NCBI GenBank assembly: GCA_023433265.1
Contig: JAEZDR010000130.1
Span: 1 to 26,279 of the forward strand
Length of the DNA: 26,279 bases
Reading direction: 5' to 3'
Source: Bacteroidota bacterium
GTDB lineage: Bacteria; Bacteroidota; Bacteroidia; Chitinophagales; Chitinophagaceae
The notes under the pieces were generated by a model. That model was not told the origin of the DNA. It saw only the letters and a program-made list of their open reading frames with translations, and ran no database searches. Shown in pieces: positions 15,746 to 23,976 of the stretch. A program made the translations under genes and the position numbers. The first letter of the stretch is position 1, and every line of letters begins with the position of its first letter.

Positions 15746-17680
15746 ATGACCCTAAGCCTAAACCACAAACTAAGAAAGTTATTAGCACTTCAGCAAGCGA
15801 TCGACGTAAATCTCCTGGTTTCAATAGCCGATAGAGACGGAAAAATAAAAGCCGTAAACGAGCGCTTTTGCGAAGTATTTAAATACAACGAAGAGGAACT
15901 ACTTGGAAGAGACCACCGGTTACTAAATTCCGGGTACCACCCAAGGGAGTTTTTCGAAGATCTATGGACTACCATCACCACAGGCAGGATATGGCACGGT
16001 GAGATAAAAAACAAATGCAAGGACGGTACTTTCTATTGGCTGGATACCGTAATTGTGCCCGTCTTCAATCACAGAAGAGAAATTGACGAATTTGTTTCCA
16101 TAAGGGTGCTCATAAACGAAAAAAAGGAAGTTGAACTTACCCTAAAGGAAATGCATGCCCGTACATCAGGCTTGTTCAATGCCATTACGGACATGGTTAC
16201 TATCTCCCAACCTTCGGGTAAAAGGGTATATGCTAACGAAAACTTTTGCCGCTTTTTCGGAGTTACCGAAGAAGAAGCATTAAAAATGTTGTACGTGTTC
16301 CAGGACGAAGGCGCCGACCCTGAAGATTACCTCAGGCAATTGGCTGCGTTATCAAAGGAGGAACCCACCATTTCCAACGCTCACCTGCTAAAAAATGCTT
16401 GCGGCGAGAACAAGTGGATCCTATGGTCTGAAACGGGAATATTTGACGGGGAGGGCAACTGCAAAGAGATACTCTCAATTGGCAGAGACATTACAGAATT
16501 AAAGGATAACGAAGGGAAGATAAAAAAGAACCTCAAGGAATTGCAGTTGCTCGATGTAATTACCCGCTCATCCATAATGGGTGAAGGGCTTGACCGTTTG
16601 GTAAAAGTGATTCTTTCTTCCTATACCAGCCTCATTCCGTCTGCCCTTGCCCGCTACTTTGCTTTTGACAAAGACAAAGAATGCCTTCAACTATGCTGCG
16701 AAAAGAAAGGCAGAGAGGTTGTAACGGTATCAGAGAACTTCACTGTGCCCCTGGATAAGGAGGCGCTTACTAAGCTAAGAACCGTGTATTCCCGCAACAA
16801 AGCATCGGTTGCAACAGTAGATGAGATGCTTGCAAAGGTTAAATATGCAGACCATTTTTGGTACAGCGACTTGCAGGAACTGAAGAAAAAATACGGGCAG
16901 GTTTATGTAGTAACCGCACTGCTATCGTCTGGTGAAGAGATAGCCGGGATGATAATGCTTGCCACCGTGCACCAGCCTGGATGCGACGAAATGCAAAGTC
17001 TCGACCGCATCAGTACGCAGGCTGCAGCTACCATTTCCAAGATAAACGCAGAACAGGAGATCATCAACCAGAAACAGTTTCATGAGACGGTACTTAACAA
17101 CCTTCCTGCAGATATTGCTGTTTTCAACGACCAGTTTCAATATGTTTTTATCAACGATACGGCTGTTAAAGATGAGGGCTTGAGAAAATGGCTGATAGGA
17201 AAAACTGACTATGACTACTGTAATTATCGAAATCTCGATACCGGGCTTGCAGATACAAGGAGGCGCTACCTGGAACAGGCTTTACAAGGCAGACAGGTGC
17301 AACATGTGGAAGAGATCATTAACACTTCTGGAGAAACCAAGTACCTGCTACGCATTATTTATCCTTTGATGGCAAATAATAAGGTTACAAACCTTGTAGG
17401 CTACGGTATGGATATAACCTCGATGAAGAAGGCTGAGAAGGAGAAAGACGAACACGTAAAGCAATTGGAAGATATAGCCTTTGCCACTTCGCATAAAATA
17501 AGGCAGCCCCTGGTAAACCTGCAAGGCATCTTCAATATGATAGAAGCAGGTGAAGTGAGCGATGCAGAATTGCCTGAAATGCTGGGCCTCATGCGCATAT
17601 CGCTGCAGCAAATGGATAAACTTACCAAGGAGTTGGGCGCTAACCTGTACGAGTATAAGAGCCAGTTGGTGCCAGCCTAA
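15746..17680 (+). CDS. multi-PAS/GAF signalling protein with a histidine-phosphoacceptor helix but no ATPase domain
   Basis: 644 residues, cytoplasmic with no membrane segments. Order: PAS (about 15-130; FKYNEEELLGRDHRLLNSGYH, split by normal loop spacing, resembles Aer-type PAS), second PAS (about 140-250), a GAF-like domain (about 260-430), third PAS (about 440-560), then a dimerisation helix pair with FATSHKIRQPLVNLQG, where His583 sits at the phosphoacceptor position. The protein stops about 60 residues later with no N, G1 or G2 boxes of a HATPase domain. It may be phosphorylated by another kinase, or act as a dimerising sensor only. It converges on folB with a 4-bp overlap of the ends. 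ATG at 15746 is chosen over TTG at 15725 (in the promoter box). Confidence 0.85.
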   Translation: MTLSLNHKLRKLLALQQAIDVNLLVSIADRDGKIKAVNERFCEVFKYNEEELLGRDHRLLNSGYHPREFFEDLWTTITTGRIWHGEIKNKCKDGTFYWLDTVIVPVFNHRREIDEFVSIRVLINEKKEVELTLKEMHARTSGLFNAITDMVTISQPSGKRVYANENFCRFFGVTEEEALKMLYVFQDEGADPEDYLRQLAALSKEEPTISNAHLLKNACGENKWILWSETGIFDGEGNCKEILSIGRDITELKDNEGKIKKNLKELQLLDVITRSSIMGEGLDRLVKVILSSYTSLIPSALARYFAFDKDKECLQLCCEKKGREVVTVSENFTVPLDKEALTKLRTVYSRNKASVATVDEMLAKVKYADHFWYSDLQELKKKYGQVYVVTALLSSGEEIAGMIMLATVHQPGCDEMQSLDRISTQAAATISKINAEQEIINQKQFHETVLNNLPADIAVFNDQFQYVFINDTAVKDEGLRKWLIGKTDYDYCNYRNLDTGLADTRRRYLEQALQGRQVQHVEEIINTSGETKYLLRIIYPLMANNKVTNLVGYGMDITSMKKAEKEKDEHVKQLEDIAFATSHKIRQPLVNLQGIFNMIEAGEVSDAELPEMLGLMRISLQQMDKLTKELGANLYEYKSQLVPA

Positions 17681-18036
17681 CCATCCGTACGCTTCCAGGT
17701 GTGGCTAACGCCCACCCTGCCATCGAATGCTTCAATAGGGGCCTGTTCTTTGAACAAAGAAATGTTTATTGACAAGGCTTGTTCAAAGGCAGCGGCAACA
17801 TCGTTAGCAATGTTCATTACAATGGTTTCGAGCAACGGGGTACGATGCATCATATGCCGTTTGGCAATTTGATAAACCTTTACATAATCGATAGTCTGTT
17901 CCAGTGATTCAACTGGTTCTACTGTATGTTTAGTTTCTATGGAGATATTCATAGTATAGCCACTGCCGGTTACGCCTTCACCGGTATGCAGCCCGTGAAA
18001 TGCACTAAACTTAAGATCTTGCAAGTGTATCGTCAT
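17677..18036 (-). CDS. folB: dihydroneopterin aldolase FolB
   Basis: 119 residues, the usual length. FSAFHGLHTGEGVTG near the N-terminus matches the GYHGV...E substrate loop, and KEQAPIEAFDGRVGVSHTWKR at the end matches the K-P-API lysine and terminal strand of the family. It converts dihydroneopterin to hydroxymethyl-dihydropterin in folate synthesis. It starts 9 bp after the trxB stop and so is probably the second gene of a trxB-folB transcript. Its stop overlaps the end of the convergent PAS gene by 4 bp. Confidence 0.9.
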   Translation of the reverse strand: MTIHLQDLKFSAFHGLHTGEGVTGSGYTMNISIETKHTVEPVESLEQTIDYVKVYQIAKRHMMHRTPLLETIVMNIANDVAAAFEQALSINISLFKEQAPIEAFDGRVGVSHTWKRTDG

Positions 18037-18045
18037 GTATAGCTT

Positions 18046-18990
18046 TTATAAAGCTCCAAGATACCGTTCCGCATCTAAAGCAGCCATGCAACCACTGCCT
18101 GCCGCAGTAACCGCCTGCCTGTAAATTTTATCCTGCACATCGCCTGAAGCAAATACGCCCGTCCTGTTTGTTCTTGAGCTACCCGGAACAGTTTTAATAT
18201 ATCCTGCTTCATCCATATCAAGCCAACCCTTAAAAATATCGCTGTTGGGTTTATGCCCTATAGCAACAAAGAAGGCGCTTACAGCAATCTTTTGCTCCTC
18301 ATTTGTCACAACATTCTTAATGAGTACACCATCTACTTTCTGCTCACCCAGTACTTCCACCGTCTCACTGTTCCAGTAGATTTTTATATTGGCGCAATTC
18401 TTTACTCTGTCCTGCATTACTTTGCTTGCCTTCATGCCATCCTCCCCTTTACGAACAATCATGTGGACGGTAGTTGCAATTTTAGACAGGTATAAAGCTT
18501 CTTCACAGGCTGTGTCGCCTGCACCTACAATGGCCACTTCTTTCCCGCGGAAAAAGAAACCGTCGCACACCGCACATGCACTTACACCATAGCCGTTTAA
18601 ACGCTGCTCGCTTGGCAGGTTCAACCATTTTGCGGAAGCACCGGTAGAAATTATTACAGCATCGGCATGTATTTCTTTCTCCTCGTCAATCCAAACCTTG
18701 TGTACGGGGCCTGTAAAATCTACAGCCGTAGCAAGCCCATAACGAACATCGCAACCCATGCGGCTAGCTTGCTTTTCAAAGTGAATCATCAGCTCAGGCC
18801 CCTGGATTCCCTCGGGAAAGCCCGGATAATTTTCAACCTCTGTGGTAATGGTAAGCTGTCCGCCCGGCTGGATACCCTGGTAGAGAACAGGGTTCATGTT
18901 TGCCCGTGCTGCATAAATAGCCGCAGTATAACCTGCCGGCCCGGATCCTATAATTAAGCAATGTACTTTTTCAATTGCATCGTTTGCCAT
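18046..18990 (-). CDS. trxB: thioredoxin-disulfide reductase
   Basis: 314 residues from the ATG at 18990. GSGPAGYTAA (15-24) binds FAD, CAVC (139-142) is the redox-active disulfide, GAGDTACEEA (156-165) binds NADPH, and FASGDVQDKIYRQAVTAAGSG near the C-terminus, read in two parts, closes the FAD site. It reduces thioredoxin with NADPH in the cytoplasm. The frame extends upstream to 19062 via a GTG, but a -7 box at 19006-19013 lies inside that extension and families start at this Met, so 18990 is used. Followed after 9 bp by folB. Confidence 0.96.
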   Translation of the reverse strand: MANDAIEKVHCLIIGSGPAGYTAAIYAARANMNPVLYQGIQPGGQLTITTEVENYPGFPEGIQGPELMIHFEKQASRMGCDVRYGLATAVDFTGPVHKVWIDEEKEIHADAVIISTGASAKWLNLPSEQRLNGYGVSACAVCDGFFFRGKEVAIVGAGDTACEEALYLSKIATTVHMIVRKGEDGMKASKVMQDRVKNCANIKIYWNSETVEVLGEQKVDGVLIKNVVTNEEQKIAVSAFFVAIGHKPNSDIFKGWLDMDEAGYIKTVPGSSRTNRTGVFASGDVQDKIYRQAVTAAGSGCMAALDAERYLGAL

Positions 18991-19005
18991 GGCAAATGTT
19001 TGCAG

Positions 19006-19013
19006 CAAAAGTA
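19006..19013 (-). promoter_or_regulatory. -7 box of trxB-folB
   Basis: The minus strand reads TACTTTTG (TAnnTTTG). Predicted transcript start near 19002 gives a leader of about 12 nt before the ATG at 18990. Confidence 0.58.
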
Positions 19014-19061
19014 TTGAGCAACTGCCTAATGTTAATCCTAAATTACTAACAGTAAGCTGCA

Positions 19062-19199
19062 CTAATGCCTGCCACCGGCGGTCTCAATAACGTCTAACCG
19101 GCCCGGCGAATGAATCTGCTTTTTCCTCCTGAAGCCTGCGGATAATAATCCTGCTGTTGCTACGCCTACTATACCTGCTGCTATAAGTATTGCCTTCAT
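19062..19199 (-). CDS. possible 45-residue membrane miniprotein
   Basis: An ATG at 19199 opens a 45-codon frame: MKAILIAAGIVGVATAGLLS, then a basic GFRRKKQ and a polar tail ending ETAGGRH. One hydrophobic helix followed by positive charges predicts a single-pass protein with the tail in the cytoplasm. A promoter-like box TAGTTTG (19202-19208, minus strand) ends 2 nt before the ATG, as in other leaderless genes of this window. It lies just upstream of trxB on the same strand. No family known to me; coding status is inferred from hydrophobicity and promoter placement only. Confidence 0.45.
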   Translation of the reverse strand: MKAILIAAGIVGVATAGLLSAGFRRKKQIHSPGRLDVIETAGGRH

Positions 19200-19292
19200 C
19201 TCAAACTATTTAACCATCAGGAGGCAATAGCTATACCAAGGGCAGGAAACGAAAGCCGTTAACACACGTAAAAAGACAATAAATAGTTAATG

Positions 19293-19505
19293 CTATTCTT
19301 CCGGCAGCGGGTTTCGACGGGTTGGGATTACAATCTTCTCATCTTCACTCAGGTAAACCCAAAAGTCGTACAGCTCAAATATGTCGCCCGGTACCTTGTG
19401 GCCGCTTTCATCCTGCCTTTCATAAGGACCGAGTATATTGCCATCGAACTTTAATTTCTCCAGCTTTTGCTCCGTAGTAAGTTGCTTAAATTCTTCTATT
19501 GACAT
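19293..19505 (-). CDS. small acidic cytoplasmic protein, unknown function
   Basis: 70 residues, starting MSIEEFKQLTTEQKLEKLKF and ending VIPTRRNPLPEE, with no signal peptide or membrane segment. The composition (many Glu, Lys, aromatic DFWVYL) and the absence of a good competing frame support a real gene. No family recognised. It is flanked by same-strand genes with gaps of 76 and 93 bp. Confidence 0.65.
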   Translation of the reverse strand: MSIEEFKQLTTEQKLEKLKFDGNILGPYERQDESGHKVPGDIFELYDFWVYLSEDEKIVIPTRRNPLPEE

Positions 19506-19581
19506 ATTGAGTTGATGAGGTTGCCTAAAATTCAGTTGTGCAAATATTGGGAATTATGGCAATAGTATAAAATTGAGCTTT

Positions 19582-20223
19582 TTAAAAGCCATAATCAACC
19601 ACGCGCCTCAGGTAAGTTTTCCCCTGGAACACCCAGGTTACTTCATACCGGTTGCCTGGTTCCTCGTTTATGAGGTATACATAGATCTTCTTGCCATCGT
19701 TTGAAAGGAAAACATTGTTTCTTGTTTTCGACCGGTCTTCCTTGCGGGAAAACGTGGGGTTAAAGATGTCACTATAGGCTGCGGGAGGAATAACCACAGA
19801 ATCGCCGTTTATAACAACAGCAAATTGCCGGATCTCCGTATTAGGCAGTTGGCCGTAGTTACCATAAAATGGCCTGCCGTCTATCCGCACCAGGTATTTA
19901 TTGTTGTTTTCGGTATTTGTGTAATAGGCCATCTTGCGTTTACCCTGTACAAAAGGACCGGCTTCAAGGTGAATTTCGATGCCATCGCCTTTGAAGGATA
20001 TAGAGTTGTTTGTAAGCGCAGCCACAGGTACGGTTTTGAGGGGCACTTTTCCTATGCTCTCATCTATGCCCGAAAGCGTAAAAGCAGCAAGATCGGCACG
20101 CACATCCTTCTCCTGCATCTTCGAAAAGTTCTCGCGCTTGCTTCTATAATCCGGAAAATCGGCGTCTTGCGCAAACAGGACAGTGGATATTAATAGCGAT
20201 AAAAAAGTGATCAGTGGTCTCAT
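19582..20223 (-). CDS. secreted protein of unknown function
   Basis: 213 residues from the ATG at 20223. Signal peptide MRPLITFLSLLISTVLFAQ, cleaved probably after Gln. The mature part is beta-rich with charged stretches (DYRSKRENFSKMQEKDVRADL, split here in prose, and a C-terminal YEVTWVFQGKTYLRRVVDYGF), typical of small Bacteroidota exported proteins. No family recognised. The frame is open to 20280, but an exact -7 box at 20229-20236 lies in the extension and the signal peptide begins at 20223. Confidence 0.72.
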   Translation of the reverse strand: MRPLITFLSLLISTVLFAQDADFPDYRSKRENFSKMQEKDVRADLAAFTLSGIDESIGKVPLKTVPVAALTNNSISFKGDGIEIHLEAGPFVQGKRKMAYYTNTENNNKYLVRIDGRPFYGNYGQLPNTEIRQFAVVINGDSVVIPPAAYSDIFNPTFSRKEDRSKTRNNVFLSNDGKKIYVYLINEEPGNRYEVTWVFQGKTYLRRVVDYGF

Positions 20224-20228
20224 ATCTC

Positions 20229-20236
20229 CAAATTTA
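20229..20236 (-). promoter_or_regulatory. -7 box giving a leaderless mRNA for the secreted 213-aa protein
   Basis: The minus strand reads TAAATTTG (TAnnTTTG), ending 5 nt before the ATG at 20223. Confidence 0.58.
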
Positions 20237-20364
20237 TATAACAATGCTTTGCAATTAGCAGCTAGATCCAACATTAGCAAACCTCATACAGTTATAGCCC
20301 CTGAACGCTGCGGCACCGGTTGAACAATTTGATAAATGTCAGAATTTAGGGGTATAAATGACTG

Positions 20365-20372
20365 TACATTTG
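20365..20372 (+). promoter_or_regulatory. -7 box of the aspartate aminotransferase operon
   Basis: TACATTTG (TAnnTTTG) predicts a start near 20376 and a 14-nt leader before the ATG at 20390. A TTTA near 20345 is a weak -33 candidate. Confidence 0.58.
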
Positions 20373-20389
20373 CTTTGAAGTGAATTATT

Positions 20390-21598
20390 ATGCAACTATC
20401 TACGCTACTTAACCGGTTTAACGAGCCCGAAACGCTTAAAATGGCAAAGCTTGGCAGGGAAATGAGAGCAAAAGGAATTGACGTGATTGACCTTAGCCTC
20501 GGCGAACCTGATTTTGATACTCCCGGGCATATAAAAGAAGCAGCTATTAAGGCAATTAACGACAACTGGAGCCACTACACCCCCGTTTCGGGTTTCATGG
20601 ATTTGAGAGAAGCTGTCTGCCACAAGTTTAAGCGCGATAATAACCTGGATTATAAACCTGAAAATATAGTTGTAAGCACAGGCGCAAAACAAAGTATTGC
20701 CAACGCAATGCTTGCTATAGTGGATGAAGGCGACGAAGTAATCATCCCCACACCTTATTGGGTCACTTATTCTGAGATAGTAAGGATAGCAAGAGGTGAA
20801 GTGAAGTTTGTAAAAACCAGCGTAGAGAACGATTATAAAATTACACCTGCTGAACTGGAAAAAGCTATTACACCAAAAACAAGGGCTTTTATATTCTCTT
20901 CACCTTGCAATCCTACCGGTTCGGTATATAGCAAAGAAGAACTAAAGGCTTTGAAAGATGTTTTTGTAAAACATCCCAACGTTGTGGTTCTGTCTGATGA
21001 AATCTACGAATACATCAACTACAGCGGCAAACATGAAAGCATAGCGCAATTTGATGACATCAAAGAGCAGGTGGTTGTCATTAACGGGTTAAGTAAAGGT
21101 TTTGCAATGACGGGCTGGAGAATCGGTTACATAGCAGCCAACTCCGTAATTGCCAAAGCCTGTGAAAAGCTGCAGGGGCAATTTACAAGCGGCACCAACT
21201 CCATTGCACAGAAAGCTGCTGTGGTAGCTTTAACCGCCGACCTGAAGCCTACACGCGATATGCTGGATGCATTTAAAGAAAGAAGAGAACTCGTTACCAA
21301 AATAATGAATGACATTCCGGGCTTTGTTTGCAACAACCCGCAGGGCGCATTCTATGTTTTTCCCCGCATAGACAGCTACTTTGGTAAGGTCTATAAGGAT
21401 ACTACCATTAGAACGGCTGAAGACATGGCAATGTTCCTGCTGAATGAAGCACATGTATCCAGCGTAACCGGCCAGGCATTTGGCGAAGACACATGTATCC
21501 GTTTCTCTTTTGCTAACAATGTAAAGAATCTCGAAGAAGGATTCAGGCGTATAAAAAAGGCATTGGCTTTATTAGAATCACCTGTGTATGCACAATAA
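20390..21598 (+). CDS. aspartate aminotransferase-type class I aminotransferase
   Basis: 402 residues. LSLGEPDFDTP (36-46), YTPVSG, Asn174 in NPTGSVYS, Asp203/Tyr206 in SDEIYEY, the PLP lysine Lys236 in LSKGFAMTGWRIGY, and the substrate Arg in TCIRFSFAN near the C-terminus are all present. This is the class I gamma-type aspartate/prephenate aminotransferase group: aspartate + 2-oxoglutarate to oxaloacetate + glutamate, possibly prephenate as well. The end overlaps the next gene by 11 nt, so translation of the two is probably coupled. Confidence 0.93.
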   Translation: MQLSTLLNRFNEPETLKMAKLGREMRAKGIDVIDLSLGEPDFDTPGHIKEAAIKAINDNWSHYTPVSGFMDLREAVCHKFKRDNNLDYKPENIVVSTGAKQSIANAMLAIVDEGDEVIIPTPYWVTYSEIVRIARGEVKFVKTSVENDYKITPAELEKAITPKTRAFIFSSPCNPTGSVYSKEELKALKDVFVKHPNVVVLSDEIYEYINYSGKHESIAQFDDIKEQVVVINGLSKGFAMTGWRIGYIAANSVIAKACEKLQGQFTSGTNSIAQKAAVVALTADLKPTRDMLDAFKERRELVTKIMNDIPGFVCNNPQGAFYVFPRIDSYFGKVYKDTTIRTAEDMAMFLLNEAHVSSVTGQAFGEDTCIRFSFANNVKNLEEGFRRIKKALALLESPVYAQ

Positions 21599-22541
21599 GC
21601 TCCAAATGTTTGAAAACCGGTTGAACAAGGTTTTCAAACACAGGAGTAAGATTGCTGCAAAACAGAATGTCTCCTGTTATAGGATATACGATCACGACAT
21701 GCCGGAGTTTCCGTTAGCCATTGAGCTTTACGATGACAAGCTTTCCGTGGCAGAATATTTAAGGCGCCATGGAATGACGGATGAGGAACACGAGGAGTGG
21801 CTGGCATCCACACTGGCCATCATTGAAAAAGCCTTAGGCATACCCACACATCATATTTATGTAAGGCAGCGCAAAAAGATGAGTCATCGTAGCAGTGGCG
21901 AGCAGTATGAGAAACAGGATGAGGGCAACCATTTTATGACCGTGATGGAGGGTGGACTCAAATTTCTTGTCAACCTACAGGATTACTTAGATACGGGCCT
22001 CTTCCTCGACCATAGGATAACACGCGACATGGTGCGTAAAGAAGCGGCAGGTAAACGGGTATTAAACCTGTTCTGCTATACCGGCTCTTTCTCTGTTTAC
22101 GCAGCACATGGATTAGCCAAGACCGTTACTTCGGTCGATCTGTCGAAAACTTACCTGAAATGGGCGGAGGATAATTTCAGGATCAACCTATTCAAGGATG
22201 CGGATAAGTACATGTTTCAACAGGCTGATGTTAAGCAATATTTGAAAACGCTTAAAAAGGGAAGTTTCGATCTTGTTGTGATGGATCCGCCAACCTTCAG
22301 CAACAGCAAAAGAATGAAGGATATCCTGGATATCCAGCAAGACCATGTAGAGTTGATTAATGATGTGCTGCATGCAATGACGCCGGGCAGCAATCTTTAC
22401 TTTAGCACTAACTTTACAAAGTTTCAGATGGATACCGATAGTATAAAAGACGCGCACATTAAAGACATCACCAAAGCAACAACGCCTTTTGACTTCGACA
22501 GCAAGCTGAAGCGCTGGTGTTACAGGATAACAAAGCAGTAG
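21588..22541 (+). CDS. class I SAM-dependent rRNA methyltransferase, RlmK-like
   Basis: 317 residues resembling the C-terminal (RlmK, 23S rRNA guanine N7) half of E. coli RlmKL and the RlmI group. GLFLDHR (137-143), LFCYTGSFSVYAA (161-173, SAM loop), SVDLSKTYLKWAEDN with Asp184, and DPPTFSNSKRM (233-243, catalytic) are intact. The stand-alone form without the RlmL half is usual in Bacteroidota. The start at 21588 overlaps the previous gene's stop; Met7 (21606) is an alternative that would remove the overlap. This is the last chromosomal-core gene before the cassette region. Confidence 0.88.
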   Translation: MHNKLQMFENRLNKVFKHRSKIAAKQNVSCYRIYDHDMPEFPLAIELYDDKLSVAEYLRRHGMTDEEHEEWLASTLAIIEKALGIPTHHIYVRQRKKMSHRSSGEQYEKQDEGNHFMTVMEGGLKFLVNLQDYLDTGLFLDHRITRDMVRKEAAGKRVLNLFCYTGSFSVYAAHGLAKTVTSVDLSKTYLKWAEDNFRINLFKDADKYMFQQADVKQYLKTLKKGSFDLVVMDPPTFSNSKRMKDILDIQQDHVELINDVLHAMTPGSNLYFSTNFTKFQMDTDSIKDAHIKDITKATTPFDFDSKLKRWCYRITKQ

Positions 22542-22693
22542 TAAGATCGGTTACATCCACCTGAGGCGTACCTATCGCTCGCGCATGCTTAGTCGCAGAT
22601 GTCTAAGGGAATGAAGGATTCTCCAGGAAATTGGGAGGCTGCAACAATAAAGCTCATTGAAAATTTTAGCTTAATGCTCTCCAGGTTCGGTTC

Positions 22694-22709
22694 TCCGCCG
22701 TATGGCGGA
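22694..22709. repeat. 6-bp inverted repeat in the junction between core genes and cassettes
   Basis: TCCGCC GTAT GGCGGA is a perfect 6-bp stem with 4-nt loop. No T-run follows on either strand, so it is not a clear terminator. The 187 bp from 22542 to 22728 otherwise hold no gene or RNA that I can see. Confidence 0.4.
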
Positions 22710-22728
22710 TCATTCTATGTTTTGGTTT

Positions 22729-23201
22729 CTACTTTAACCGAAGTAAAGTTATCACGGTAGAAGTCAAGTCCGTGTTCTCATGCTTAAAACTGTTGATGTC
22801 AACTATCTTATAACTTTCTATAAGCTTGTCACTGTTGAAAACTGATAGTGTGAGAAAATTGTCAGCGGAAAATACTTTTAGAGAAAAAAAGTCTTTGTCT
22901 TTTGTCGCAGATGCAGTTGTTGGCTCTTTGCATAGTTGAAGTCTTGTTGAAATAAATTTGTCCTTCCGATAAAAAGTCCAGCCTATATAGTCGCAGCAGT
23001 TAATGAGTTTATGGTTGTAATAAGTATCGCTTATAAGTCGCAAAGTGTCACTCAAAATAAATGAACTGTCTTTGTTGCAAAGTCAAACAATGGCTCTTTC
23101 ACCTTCATGGTCTTGCTAAGTTTATTAGTGCCAAATTTAACATATAATGTCCGCTTTTCAGGTCTGTCACAATGAGTAGTGTCTGTTTGTGGAAAAACTC
23201 T
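22729..23201 (-). pseudogene. decayed gene of cassette 1 (frameshifted, function unknown)
   Basis: Two adjacent minus-strand frames read like one protein. The first is open from 23201 (after a TAA at 23202-23204) and contains VFPQTDTTHCDRPEKR, YVKFGTNKLSKT and, from the ATG at 23108, MKVKEPLFD. The second continues from 23082 as LCNKDSSFILSDTLRLIS to the stop at 22729 (117 codons, no Met at all). A single-base shift in the 23055-23082 overlap would join them. Upstream of the TAA an ATG at 23228 directly follows the cassette core site, in frame with the first part. The A/T-rich composition is unlike the genes to the left. The VF-QTDTT motif also occurs in the protein of cassette 2, so the two may be distant relatives. 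Probably nonfunctional. Confidence 0.5.
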
Positions 23202-23231
23202 TTAGAAGTACGGCGGCTCAAATGGCATTGC

Positions 23232-23363
23232 AGGCAACGGTTTCGGGCTTTGCGTTCAGGCGGGTTTCGGAGCACAAAACTGTCAGCCAGCACTGAACTT
23301 GAATAGAAGCACAAAGCTCCAAGTTTGCACGTCACCCCGCCTGACGCAAAACCCGTGTTATGC
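23232..23363 (-). other. integron-type attC site, 132 bp, ending cassette 2
   Basis: On the minus strand: inverse core GCATAAC (23363-23357), a long stem, a loop, the returning stem, and core GTTGCCT (23238-23232). The stem arms 23244-23264 and 23336-23355 pair over about 20 bp with one C-A mismatch and one unpaired T, the kind of extrahelical base that marks attC hairpins. The stop codon TAA of the cassette 2 gene is inside the inverse core. The 9 bases CCGCATAAC are the exact inverse of the core at the start of cassette 2 (25305-25313). Confidence 0.78.
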
Positions 23364-23935
23364 GGTCGTGCTTTTTTTCAATATCATTCGTCTTACTGAT
23401 GTTTTTACAGTTAAATATTTCCCCCATAATGCAAGTGTCCGATATGTATGGTCGTCAATTATTAAATATCCCTCTTTGGTCATTCCGATAATTGTTGCTC
23501 CACAATATCCACTTAGCGATTTTGTTGTCAAGAATTTCCCATTTAATATTTTGTATCGCTTCTTCTTGTTTGGAATTTCTTTATTATCAATCAACGATGT
23601 CTTAAAGTGCTTGTCAGTGAAAGTAATGAAGCCGTTATTCTCCTTTCGTTCATGCAAAATTTTCGAACTTCTATAATATACTTTGGAGTCGGGTAGTATG
23701 CTGTCTGTTACTTCAAATTGTCCGAAAACAATAATGTCCCACTTCCCATTTAATGAATCAGTCGAGAAATTATGTAGTGTTGTGTCAAGCTGAATGTGTC
23801 CCAGTGAAGTATTGAAGCAAAATCGTCCTCTCGTTGTGTCAGTCTGCTGAAAAACACAAGTCTGGCATTTGTTGGCAATCTTAGAATAATTTGAGTTTAA
23901 AAGTTCATTGTCTTTTTCCCAATATGTACTGTCAA
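23358..23935 (-). pseudogene. C-terminal part of the secreted protein gene of cassette 2 (split by the IS)
   Basis: 191 codons, DSTYWEKDNELLNSNY to MILKKSTTA, with no usable start codon near the front. Joined in frame at the TTGA target site to the 33-codon fragment at 25185-25283, it makes a 224-residue secreted protein. Features: NKCQTCVFQQTDTTRGRF near the middle, LNGKWDIIVFGQFEV, and a C-terminal half of alternating short strands (GYLIIDDHTYRTLALWGKYL) that suggests a small beta-barrel, lipocalin-like at most by appearance. No family recognised. The TAA stop lies in the attC inverse core. The 5-terminal four bases are one copy of the IS target duplication. Confidence 0.85.
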
Positions 23936-23972
23936 TGTAGGCTTCCCATTTTTAGTACAGGTCAAAAGTAGA
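23936..23972 (+). repeat. left terminal inverted repeat of the IS
   Basis: Two conserved blocks: outer GTAGGCTTCCC and inner AGTACAGGTCAAAAGTAGA (23954-23972). The inner block matches the right end at 17 of 19 bases and the outer at 10 of 11, separated by 6 versus 7 unmatched bases. Confidence 0.85.
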
Positions 23973-23976
23973 ATTT

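Noticed and set aside
22694..22709. Hairpin TCCGCC-GTAT-GGCGGA as terminator or attC remnant
   Set aside because: No T-run on either strand, no core-like GTT or AAC ends at suitable distance; kept only as a small repeat.
22592..22913. Ten-base direct repeat GTCGCAGATG at 22592-22601 and 22904-22913
   Set aside because: Only two copies, no flanking structure, no relation to core sites; consistent with chance.
23105..23335. 76-codon minus-strand open frame across the attC stem
   Set aside because: It runs through the attC hairpin, has no family resemblance and no start related to the cassette core; it is a by-product of the attC sequence.
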